Of a stretch of DNA of 64,000 bases, positions 23,301-35,300 are shown piece after piece. Positions within the stretch are counted from its first letter, which is position 1. Every line of letters begins with the position of its first letter. The notes below the pieces were generated by a model. The model worked only from the letters and a program-made list of their open reading frames with translations, searched no databases and was not told the DNA's origin. Source of the stretch: Spinacia oleracea (Eukaryota > Streptophyta > Magnoliopsida > Caryophyllales > Amaranthaceae); contig NC_079491.1 of NCBI RefSeq assembly GCF_020520425.1, forward strand, positions 38,595,027 to 38,659,026, in the 5' to 3' direction. A program made the position numbers and the translations under genes.

Positions 23301-26300
23301 GGGAGTAGAACAGAAACCATCTGGAGATTTATTGGGTAGTAAGGGAGAGAAGAGAACCTCTTGAAATGTTCTCACTTTTGTAGCCACAAGCCTTGAGCTT
23401 TATCAATCAAACATACAATTCTTCCCCACTTGTTGTGCTGGTTTACTGTGAGTATTATTTGCAAGTACACTATCCACTTGGTTCTTTCCATTTGGAATCA
23501 GAGCAGGTACGATGCCGCTTTCTCACAGCCAACCTTGAGGAGAATCTGGGCACTGTGAAAGAACAGATCGAAGGGCTCGCGAGTTCCATCTGTCAAATGG
23601 GTAAGCAGGGCACTAGAACACTAGAACAGATGAGGAACACCATTATAGAACAGAATAGAGTAATTCTCGAAGGAGAAACACAGAAAAATGGTGACCGGGT
23701 AGCCGCTGCAATCACGTTGTTGGAGGGGCGGTTAACTAGTTTCCGTGAAAGCCAAGACACCCAGTCGGCCACTCTAAAGCGGATATTCTTGAAGCATTGG
23801 CTAAACCACCACTCCAAGATACCCAGTGGCTAAACCACCACCACCACCACAATACCGCGAAGCGGTGCGGGTAGAAGATGAGGTGGTGCATTCATCCACG
23901 CCGGGAGGAGGTGGAGCAAGGGTGCTTGAGAGGGGAAAAGATAACGATTATGAGGGAGGCGATGGCGATATCGCAAGATTGAGATGTCTTGGACCCAGAC
24001 GGGTGGCTCCTCCGGAGTGAAAAATATTTCACAGTCCGCCACCTCAACGAGGAGGAGAAGGTGGACGCGGAAATTGTGGCTATGGAAGGGGATGCCTTGA
24101 AGTGGTATCAATGGACCAACGGAAGGAAACCAGTTCTAACGTTGGTCGACCTCAAGCGTCGTATACTTCTACACGCCAATGAACGTTGGTTCTCTCCACG
24201 AGCAATGGTTAGCAGGTCAAAATCGTCCTTAGTATCGTCGACAGTTCATCGAGAGGGTATCTCCGCTTTTGGAAGTTCCGGAGAGTCTTCTCATGGGGCA
24301 ATTTATTAATTGGTTGAAAGAGGAAATAAAGGCAGAGGTGAGATGACTGAATCCCCTGACTCTACACCAGGCTATGGAGGTAGCGGCTAGAGTGGAAGAG
24401 AGAAACAAGGTAAGTGGGCCACGAAAATTCGGATCCACCAGGACAGGTTCTTCAAGACCCAACTCGTTTTCCATATATAATCGTGGATTCGGGTCATATA
24501 CTTATGGGTCGGGTCACGAACTCACTAAAAGCAAGTCTGACTCAGTTTTTTCTTCAATGGGCGGCCCAATAAGCCCAAATACTACAAGAAAAGGAGGTCC
24601 TAGCCATTTGACTACACCTCACCATTCAACTGGTTTTCATCGACCAGTTTCCAGCTTCACACGAGTACACAACCACATGGAGAGTTCAAAAGACTAACTG
24701 AGAAGCAACTTTCAAAAGACTAACTGAGAAGCAACTACAAGAGAAGGAGAAAGATTTATGTTTCCGATGCGACGAGAAGTGGGTCATCGGGCATGTCTGT
24801 CGGAGAAAAGAGATGAATGTAATTTTGTTGGAAGACGATGATGAGGTCGCCGATGGGTATGAAGCCGAGATGTCACCGGAAACCATGGAGGTTTCGTTAA
24901 ATTCTGTCATCGGGATTTCCTATCCGAAAAAAATGAAGTTGATTGGGTTAATTGGGGGCAAGGAGGTGGTGGTAATGATAGATCCGGGGGCAATCCACAA
25001 TTTCGTATCCCTGAAAGTAAGTAGTAGAGGAGCTCTCCATTCAAGTCATGGACTCCGACGGGTTTGGAGTGTCGCTCAGTAACGGCGACGCGGTGGAGGG
25101 AACGGGTCTGTGCAAGGAGATATCACTGACTTTGGCGGATTGGATGGTGGTGAAGGAGGATTTTCTTCTGTTAAGCTTAGGGAATTCATATTTCATTTTG
25201 AAAATTCAATGGTTGGAGAAATTGGGGCCGGTAACCACAAACTGGAAATCTCAGATTATGAAGTTTCAACTAGAGGGCCGACAGGTAACATTACAAGGGG
25301 ATCCCTCCTTAGCTCGGTCACGAATTTCTTTGAAAGCAATGATTCGGACTTTGCGAAAGGAAGGAGGGATGTTGTTGGAAATGAATATGGTCGGAGAAGA
25401 GACGGCAGACAAGGTGGTAGTCCACTGCTAGTCCACCTTAGTTCGTGCAGGAAGTGCTCGCACGTTATCAGACAGTGTTCGAGATGCCGCAAGGTTTTCC
25501 CCCACCTCGGAGTCACGAGCAAGCTATTATACTCCGGGAAAGGAGTAATCCGGTAGAGTGCGACCATACCGATACCCACAGTTCCAAAAGGATGAGATAT
25601 AGAGGTTGATTAAGGAGATGATGGAGGCGACTGTCCACCGACCCATTCTCAATCCCTGTTTTGTTGGTCAAGAAGAACGGATTGAGGCGGTTTTGCGTTG
25701 ATTACCGGGATCTAAACCGAGAAACAATTCACGACAAGTACCCGATTCCTATAATTGATGAGCTACTGGACGAGAGTTGCACGGCGCCAAGTTTTTCTCA
25801 AAACTGGATTTAAAGGCAGGATATCATCAAATTAGAGTGAAGGCAGGAGACACGCACAAAACTGCATTCCGTACACACGAGGGGCATTACGTGTCCTTAG
25901 TAATGTTGTTTGGGTTAGCGGATGCTCCGAGGACTTTCCAATCACTTATGAATGAGGTATTCAAACCGTATCTTCGCAAATTTGTTTTAGTATTTTTAGA
26001 TGACATTTTAATGTATAGCTCTACTCTTGAGCTTAGTTTTGAAAAGCGCGAAGCGCACCGAAGCGCAAAAGGGCCCTGGAGCTTAAGCGCAAAGCAAAAG
26101 CGCACGCTTCTCGTAGGCGAAGCGCACCCGGAAAGAAATAATAAATTTTCAAAAGTTCAGAAATTATGGAAAGAAAAGATGAAAAAAAAAATAATCAAAA
26201 CGATGAAAGAAAAATTTAGAATCCGACGGGAGAAATCCGGCTACGGGAGAAAATTGCACTAGGATTTACAAAAACCCCCCAAATATTCGCTTTTTTTAAA

Positions 26301-29300
26301 AAGAAATCACGTGATACTTTAAAAAAGAAGATTAGAGTCACGTGGCTTTATTTTTTTATAAAAAAGAAGGGTCTGATATGCCCAGACTACAGGAAGCGCA
26401 AAAGCGCTAGGAAGTGCGCGCTTCCTGTATGTGAGGCTTCGGTAGACAGAAGCGTTCTGCTGTGAGCTTTCGAGCTTGTTTGTTTTGGGATTTTATTTTA
26501 AGATATAATTTTTTATCGAAAAATATTTGAAGAAAAATGTTGGGCTTTCAATTTTGAGAACTTAAGCGTGAATTAAGTAATAGCAGCATCATAGACAAAC
26601 AATTGATTCGAGTAATGAGGTTCGGTATGGTTGTTCTAATGGAGTTATTGAGGTTTGCGGTTTCATCTCAAAACAATGGTGGTAAATTGGTTATGATGTT
26701 GTTCGGGTAAACAAAATTAATCAAAACAAGTTTTTTTTTAAATGACTATTGAAAAACCTGCAGTTCGTGACAGTCCGATGGGGAAAAGGAGAGTTTAAAG
26801 AAAAAATTATGATGTTGTGCAAATATACAATCAAGCACCATTTCAAATTTTTGGGAAAGAAGAAAGCAAAAGAGATGGAGATGGAAGCAGGGGTCAATAA
26901 TACAATAATACAGTACCAGACTCCTTAGTACGAAAAATACAATGTACAAAAAAAAAGGAATTAGCAATAGTAATACGACTCGTTTTGATTGAGTTTTGAA
27001 AAAATCAAAAACTAAAACCAAAATTTGTTTTAAGTTTTGTAAAACCTAAAACTAAAAATCTAAAATGATGCCGAACGGACCCTAAGCTCTTGAGTAGCAG
27101 ACCGGTCAATTGGAAATTGTTTAGAGCGCACATGAGCTGTATGCGAATTACAAGAAGCCTGAATTTGGGAAGGAAAGGGTGGCATATTCAGGCCATGTAG
27201 TCTCCGGGGAGGGGGTTTCGGTCAACGGGGAGAAGGTGTGTGCCATGGTTGAATGGGCAATTCCAAAAAGTTTGAGAGAGTTACGGGGTTTTTTAGGCCT
27301 TACGGGAAACTACCGAAAATTTATATCCCGATACGCTCAAATTGCCCACCCTTTGACTGATCAATTGAAGAAAGATGCATTCGGATGGTCTGCAAATGCT
27401 ACCGAGGCTGAAACGGGCGATGTGTGAATTGCCGGTATTAGCCATGCCTAACTTTAATAAGATGTTCGTGCTGGAAACCGATGCGTCGGGATTTGGTCTT
27501 GGCGCGGTATTAGTGCAGGAGGGTAAACCACTTGCCTTTTACAGTAGGCTACTCGGTCTTAGGGCTTAATGCAAGTCAATCTACGAGAAAGAACTTATGG
27601 CGGTTTGTCTCGCGGTTCTTAAATGGAAGCATTCCTTTCTCGGCAGGAGATTCGTGGTTAGGTCGGATCAGCAGATAGGGGCCGACTATCAGAAATGGGT
27701 AAGTAAACTAATGGGCTTCAATTTTGAGGTCCACTACAAAACCGGGCGCGTCAAACCGTGTTGCTGATGCCCAAGAATAGGAGGGGAAGTCGAATGTGGG
27801 GTTGTGGTAACCACACACACAGTAGCGTGGGAAGAGATGGAGAAGGAAATTGCAGGTGATCCGTGGATTATGGAGATGAAACAGGAAATGCTGGCAGAAG
27901 GCTGGGTTCGAAACAGCTAAGGGCAGACTTCTCTACAAAGGGCGCATAGTGTTACCAAAGGAAGCTTATGTGATACCATCTCTTCTTCATGAGTATCATG
28001 ACAACCCTATGGGAGGTCACTTGGGGGATGTAGAGACATACCTAAGGGTAGCTCAAGAATGGTTTTGGACCGGGATGCGAAAGGAGATAGTTGAGTATGT
28101 AGGTGTGCGGTTTGCCAAAGGAATAAACTATCTCAACAAAATCCAACTCCAACCGCTGCTTATTCCTACCGAGTTGGTTGGATGACATTTCAATGGATTT
28201 CAGAGAGGGCTTGACGGTCTCAAAATGGGTGGATACGATATTCATAGTGGTTGATCGCCTTTCGAAATATGCGCATTTCATTGGCCTACGGCACCCTTTT
28301 ACAGCCTTATCCGTAGCTGAGGCCTTCACGAGAGAGATAGTCCGCCTTCACGGTTTTCCATCTTCAATTGTCTCCGATCGTGATCGCATGTTCTTGAGTG
28401 TATGTTGGAGGGAGCTTTTCAAGCTTCATGGTATCCATTTGAAAAGGAGCACAACTTACCATCCTCAGACGGATGGGCAAACCGAGGTAGTCTATAAGAA
28501 GCTTGAAACGTACTCGACGCGTTTTGCATCCGGGCAACCTAAGACATGGGCAAAATGGCTCCATTGGGCAGAATACTCGTATAATTCTGCTCCCCACAGC
28601 TCAACAAAGATGGACCATTTAAAGTAGTCTACCGAAGAGATCCCCCACCCATCATTAAAATTGGACATGGTCAAACCGTGGTGGGCGCTTGGAGGAATCG
28701 TTACTAGAGCGGGATTTCATGTTGGATGAACTCCACGTTAATTTGTTGCGAGCGCAACAACGGATGAAGGACTTGGCTGGTCAAAAAAGGAGGGATGAAG
28801 AGTTCCATGTGGGTGACATGGTCTTTTTGAAGCTGCAGCCATACAGGCAGAGGTCGCTTGAAAGAAGGCCCTTTGAGAACTCTCACTTTTGTAGCCACAA
28901 GCCTTGAGCTTTATCAATCAAACATACAATTCTTACCCACTTGTTGTGCTGATTTGCTGTGAGTATTGTTTGCACGTACACTTTCCACTTGCTTCTTTCC
29001 ATACTCCTTACCAAATGAGGAGGCCTTTTTCCTTTCCTGGTTTTGTTTTGTTGTTGAAACATCCAACAAGGAGAGGCCAGCCACAGCTTCATAAATTTCA
29101 GTTTTTGGGCAGTAAGATAGGGTTATAAGCATTTTTGAACTTAAACACAGTATCAAACTTCCCCTGCCCTCAACGAAGGGAATGCTCGCTCGCTTACACT
29201 CTTAAATCTTTTTCTTATTTAGGAGAGAGTCATCCTCATATGTCAAATGTCAACTCTGACCAATTCAAAATCCAATGAGAAAATCATCTGGAAGAGTCGC

Positions 29301-32300
29301 GGTTATCCAAACTATGTTCTGGGGAAAGTCTCACCAGCCATCACATAATTCATGGATGTTTTTGTATGCTTACAATTTTGAGTTTCTATGAGAATCAAGT
29401 AAACATAGCCGGTGTCACGCAAACTGGCAATGACAAGTGAAAATATCTGATTTACACGGAGTAGCAGGGGATAAAGCAGCGGTAAAAGGTTGCCATCACT
29501 ATAAAGAAAGTATTCAGTACAACAGTTGCATCATTGAAAAGAAATCCACTGGCACAGTCACAGTTAACCCAAGCTAAGTTTGGAAAGAGTGTTTCACTTA
29601 AAAGAATGACCGGTACTCATGTATGTTAACAATAGTAACAATAGTTTGGGAATTGTGTACTTACAACGTTACAAGTTACAATATCTATAAGAAGCAAGTG
29701 AGTGTGGCCATTGAGTGGCAATGGCAAGGGATGCTTTGTTATACCAAAAACAAAACAGAAGTAAGGAAAAAAGGTCCTCCCTAAATAAAACATTCGGTAC
29801 AAGACTAGCATCACCAAAAATACAGGGAGCATGGCTAACATTCAATGTCAAATTATTGCAACAGGACAAGAGGATCATACCTTGGGGCCAAAAGTACTGC
29901 ATGATGCAATGAAGCTCGGTTTTGTTAAGAAAAACTTAGAATTTGTTCTCATGCTATACCCTGGAATGTTGGACTTGACTTGAAAATAACCAGACATCAT
30001 ATTTTTCACATTTTCTTGAACCTGGTTCTGTAATTGCTTCAACTTTGGTCTACAACCAAGAAAGCACTCAATCAGGCATAAATAAGTTCCATACAACAAA
30101 ATAAAGGCCTATTTAAAGACCGTCAAATTATATTCAACTCAGTACCACACAATAGGATATTAAATCAGATGGTGTCCGAAATGACTGTGCAGAATCCAAT
30201 ATCAGCCATCACATTAGAGCATAAGCTATTATTACTAATTAACTATCCATTAGTCCAGGAGAAGAGAGACTCAATGGTCAAGAAAAAGGTAGAAGAGGGG
30301 CAGGAGGGTCAATTGGGAAAGACAGGAAAGGGGCTATCAGTGATGCATCGTTTGCTGCATCAAAAAGATAGTGGCCTAGTTTGCGTCAGTCTCAAGACTT
30401 TGGTCACAGAACCGGAATGTACTAGCAGCAAGCCAGCAATCTGGAGAACAGCAAAAAGGGAATTTGTCTTTAGTTCTATTCAAGTCAGAATCCTAGTACA
30501 GAATCATTTTGTTCTTGTTTACAGATGTCACTTTTGGCAAGTGAAAGACTATATTCAGCATGATCAAATTTTAAATGATAACCCAGCCGTGAAAAGTTTT
30601 TTTAAAAGCATAATAGCAGATTACAGAAGCACAGGTCATATCCGTTGGATTTATTGTAATAATGTATAGCTCTGGGCTGTTAGGATGCATCCAAATCCAT
30701 TAAGATTTGGTAGATTCAGAAAGGATTTAAAGGAGGTTGTTTATCAAGGGACAAAACCTGAGGTGATGAGTTAAGCATCTCGAAGAAAAAAAGTACTCGG
30801 AAACAGGAAATAGCAAAACTAAAGCCAGGACATCATGAAATTGAGGACATCCTTTAAGTTCATTGGGGTCCATTTTGCAAGTCCAATAACCAGATGAAGT
30901 GGAACTTTATTATGGGAATGACTTTGGTATAATTCAGTAATGAAGGATGAAATATCTTAATTACTTCTTGATCACAAAATTAAGCTTCAATGACTTGTCA
31001 GAATTTGGCCTTTGTTTATTCTGACTAGTATAGGTGGAAGATATGGCTCGAGAGTGTGCAATAACAGCAGCTCCAATAAATAAAAATGCAAGCAGAAGAT
31101 CAAAGATAAGATCTTGAAAAGCAAGTAAAAAACCATAAGATTGAGATCCAAAGGAAGGAGTGTTTTATTGGCTAGGAATAAGGCTAATTTTCTTTTTGCA
31201 CATTTCTGTTTCCATTAGGTTATTTTTTCTCGAACGATAATGAAATAGAGATTAGATAGAGTCATATCACATAATGTGAATAGTGACTAGGATTAGATGA
31301 TTGAAAATTAAAATTCTGAGAGTGATTCTTTTTCACCAAGAGCGGTTGACAAAAATGTCAAAGGGTTTTAGAGGCCAGCCATAGTGTTTGTGGCATTTTG
31401 TAAGGTACTTTTATTCTTTTGTGGAACACTTCTTTACATCCTTAAATTCTTAGGTCTATTATTACTTTCCAGTCCTACATCAGATTTTCTAGAGCTTATC
31501 CTGATTCCTAATTGAGTTTAGGTTTCATGTTACTTCATTTTTCTACAACATTTTTTGTTCTGAAATAATAATTTCTCAGTTTTCAATGTCCAAAACATTG
31601 CATTTTCACACCCCTTACTGTGGTATTTTCGGACACTGTTGTACTATAGAAAAAAGAATTTTAAAAAAAAATCGTAACTCTAGTGACCGGAATCTGCAAA
31701 TTAGCATGCCACTGAACTATAATGAAAGCAGAAACAATTTCTAACTCGCTGAAAGATTCCAAGAAAGGACAGACCTGATTATGGCCTAATGAACAAATAA
31801 TAAATGAATCTTAAAGATAGAGCACTAAGAAATGACCATACCCCAATACTATAATCATTGCTGTAACTTGGTAATCCTGCATACACTCAGAAATGCTGCA
31901 GATGGGTCCTTGCTCCAACAGCGTCTGCAACAGGAAGATCAAGTCACCCATGAATAAAGAATGGCTTGAGCTACTATATCTACTAGTGCAGCATGATATG
32001 ACTCATGTATGACATTTCTCTTAATGCATATCCCCATAAAATCATATATAAATTGGTTAAATTGTTCGAACAACGAGAATGCACAGACTATTGTATAAAA
32101 ATTGTTGCTATGGCCAAACTAGAAACTAAGCAGGGTTGACTGTATTACAAGGTTTGTGAAGGAAAAGTTTCTCGGATTATTTAGGGTCGAGAAGGCTGAC
32201 TGAATCATGCTCAGTAACCTAGAAAATAATCGCAGCAGGTTTTAAATAGAATGGTTACAGACTTACAGGGAACCTTGCAGTAATATTGCAGGGCAAAAAC

Positions 32301-35300
32301 TACTCGTACAACATAATATATCAAGCAAGCCACTCCTCCACCCTCTAAAGAATCCTGGCAAAAAAATGCCTTCAACCTCAATGTATTCATTGGACAAGGG
32401 AAGGTATACCACATAAACTGACCTTTTAATTGTCCATAGTCAGTGGAATCAACAAAAGACCATCTGATGCATAGAGAATTAGAGACAAAAATCAATAGTG
32501 TCAACAGCACAAGCCTAGTAATTTTTCATTAGAAGATGATGGTATGCAAAACACCGAGAAGAATTCTTGGTATTTTAACTAAAGAGAACGATCTAGGAAT
32601 GCTGATAAGAAATGATGAATCAGAACTTCTGTAATAATATGTTATTTCTGTCATCAAATAAAAAGGTTATGCCAGATGATTTTACATGTTAATCTGTACT
32701 GACAAATATATTTCATTTAACTGTGATAGAAATAGCTACTACATAAATATACTTTAAACAGGGAAGAGAACAAGAGACTCATAACATATCATAATCATTC
32801 AAAACAACACACACACACATATATATATATATGCACACACAAGGCTTCTGCCTTTGTTGGACATGGGGGACATACGTAGACAAACCAACCAAGAAAATGC
32901 AGACACACCCGACCAAAAGATAATAAGGAATCTAAACGAGGGAGTATCATGTGTCAAGAAACAGCAGCTGGTCATTAAAAGAAAGGAGCACACCGTATCG
33001 AGAAACAAAGGCTGGCCGTCTTCATAGAAAATATTGTTGGCGCTCCTGTATGATTCAAAATTCCATCTTTCTCCGCTTTCGTAGCGTCCACTTGTAAACC
33101 AATCAACCAACAACAAGTTTGAGTCTGATTGCACCCTGAATACTTGCTTTTGAGTATACCTTGCGGTGGAAAAACATGTCACTGGATCAGGAATGACAGC
33201 CAACAGCGCTTCGTGTCCAACTTGTGCCTACTGCACAAGAAATTGGCTATTGTTACTAACAGTAATTGGTGCATGAACAATCACTCATTGATTTCTCTCG
33301 CCCCCCACCTTAAATGTTAGTTCAAGTAATTCTTACATTAAACTGAGTTTTTCATGAGAAAAAGGTATTGATATTTTGGGTAGAGACCACAGAGTTACTA
33401 CCCATTTAAAAACACTCAGCAGTCGGCAACAACCTAATCACCGACAAAACCAGCAGAATTTCAATATTTTCCTGTTCAAACTATGCTTAGTCCATGATTA
33501 CCAGCAATGAGTAATCCCTCATTGACAAGATTACAAAGATACTCCTCTTGATGGGAATTGGTCATTATTTGGTCCTTGATGGTAACTGATCAGGACTAGC
33601 AGAAACACTCACACATGGCTGAGGAGGTGAGAAACTAACAACCAATTGCAAAATTCATCAAAGCAAGCTACAAAATATAGGCGAACAAGGTATTATCCAA
33701 AGCAGCACGCTTGGATCTAGCACTGCAACGCAATCAAAACTGTAACTGCGAAAGTAACTTAAGTGATGCAAGTTCTATAATACCATGGTATTATTGTGCA
33801 AATTAACAACAGCATAGAAGTACTGATTTTGTTCTACTGACTCTGTTAATTTGAAATCCCTATAAATACCGATTCATGTTACACTCTTGGCACAATGTGA
33901 GCTTGGCTTGTAAACATGCACTTCTTCCATAGATGGCTCGCAAGCAACATGCTACGGCTAAGCTTCTTCAACCATAAGCTAAGGCGCTAAGCTATGTCAG
34001 ATTTAGAAGCCACTCGCACACCTGACTCCAAATGATGCAAATTACCAAATTTCATCGAGTAGCTGTTTGTCATATCTTTTAGGCCTTCTATTATATTGAT
34101 CGATATCATTCTTTGATCGATCAATTCTTTGATCCTTTCAAGCACAACCAACATATTTAAAAAAAAAAAAAAAAAAAACTATTACCCCTGTCCACCTTCT
34201 TCAAGCATACAACCTTGGTCTCTTTCCCTTATAATTTGTTAATACACTAATAGCGTTGTCGGGGATAAAGATGGGACTCCTGCAACTAAATAGTACCAAG
34301 TAACCAATGGCTTAAATAAACCTTCTGCTACTAATCCACAATACTGAATAAAAGAAATAGCTAGCCTAGCTTTATCCTGTAACTTCCCATTCAGGAGGAG
34401 CCAGAGTCTAGGAGAGACAAGACATATCAGCTTGCGATATTATGAATCAGCTGAACATGTTTGAACATGTAATAGTCAAGGTACATTGCCTGAAACCACG
34501 TATCAGGTTGAAACCCACACTCTATGCCACCACCAGAAAAAACTACAGCATCTAGCCACAATATCTTCGCCTACAGCTACATCAAATTTTCATTAGCCAA
34601 GCCACTTTTAAAACCTTGTTTTGGCACATTTACTGATTTACGCATTGAACAAACTAAATCATGAAACTGCAGAAAGGACAGCAGGATGAAGTTGTCAAGA
34701 CTAATCAAACATCACAATCAAGTTGCATACAACATCTCCATCACCTACAAGCCAAAACAATCCAATTTTGACTAACATGGTACATTGGTATAGAACAATG
34801 CCACAATGCATCAACTTCTATTCACCTAAGCATAAACTTAAACATCTAATCAACTACTCCATCTGTTCCTTAAAGTTCTTCCCGTTTCCCAATGCACATT
34901 TTGTTTCGTTGATATCTCTAATTACATGTTAGTAAAATTATAAAATTTTGATATTGTTAAAGTACTCATTGAGAAGAATCAAACAAGACCCCTCATGACT
35001 GTTTTTTCTAATGTATTGGAATATATTTAGAAGATTCTCTTTAATTGTGAATAGTGTGAAGATTCCAAATGGTAAGAACAAAAGGGAACGGAGGGAGTAT
35101 CTAACAAAATCCACATCATGCCAAGAATTACATCTTACTAATACTCAAATGGAAACAGAAGACTTTTACCTCCAAAATTTGCTCCGAGCCTTTCAATCCC
35201 ACGGATTTGTATACCTTCAAATAAACAAATTTAAGTGTAAAAGCTGAAATCCATTGTAACATACAAAGTACTTTCCATAGAAAATTAAGTTTAGTTCAAA

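Larger units (their letters stand above)
23370..29001 (+). mobile_element. Ty3/Gypsy (chromovirus-like) retrotransposon remnant in URED intron 7
   Basis: Two nearly identical LTR ends of about 121 bp (23370-23490 and 28881-29001, both ending CTTTCCA) bracket gag-pol remnants in plus orientation, antisense to URED. The left LTR piece is followed by a primer-binding-like TTTGGAATCAGAGC (23491-23504). Order: gag, CCHC knuckle, protease, RT, (inserted 1,055 bp), RNase H, integrase. The integrase C-terminus is joined directly to LTR sequence at 28881, so the region that would carry a chromodomain, the polypurine tract and the outer LTR are deleted. Many frame shifts and stops interrupt the frames. 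Chromovirus assignment rests on the gag and integrase flavour and is tentative; Ty3/Gypsy itself is certain from the RT-RH-IN order. Confidence 0.85.

Noticed and set aside
30169-30669. 166-codon plus-strand frame
   Set aside because: It is within URED intron 6, on the antisense strand, with no domain and no splice or family support.
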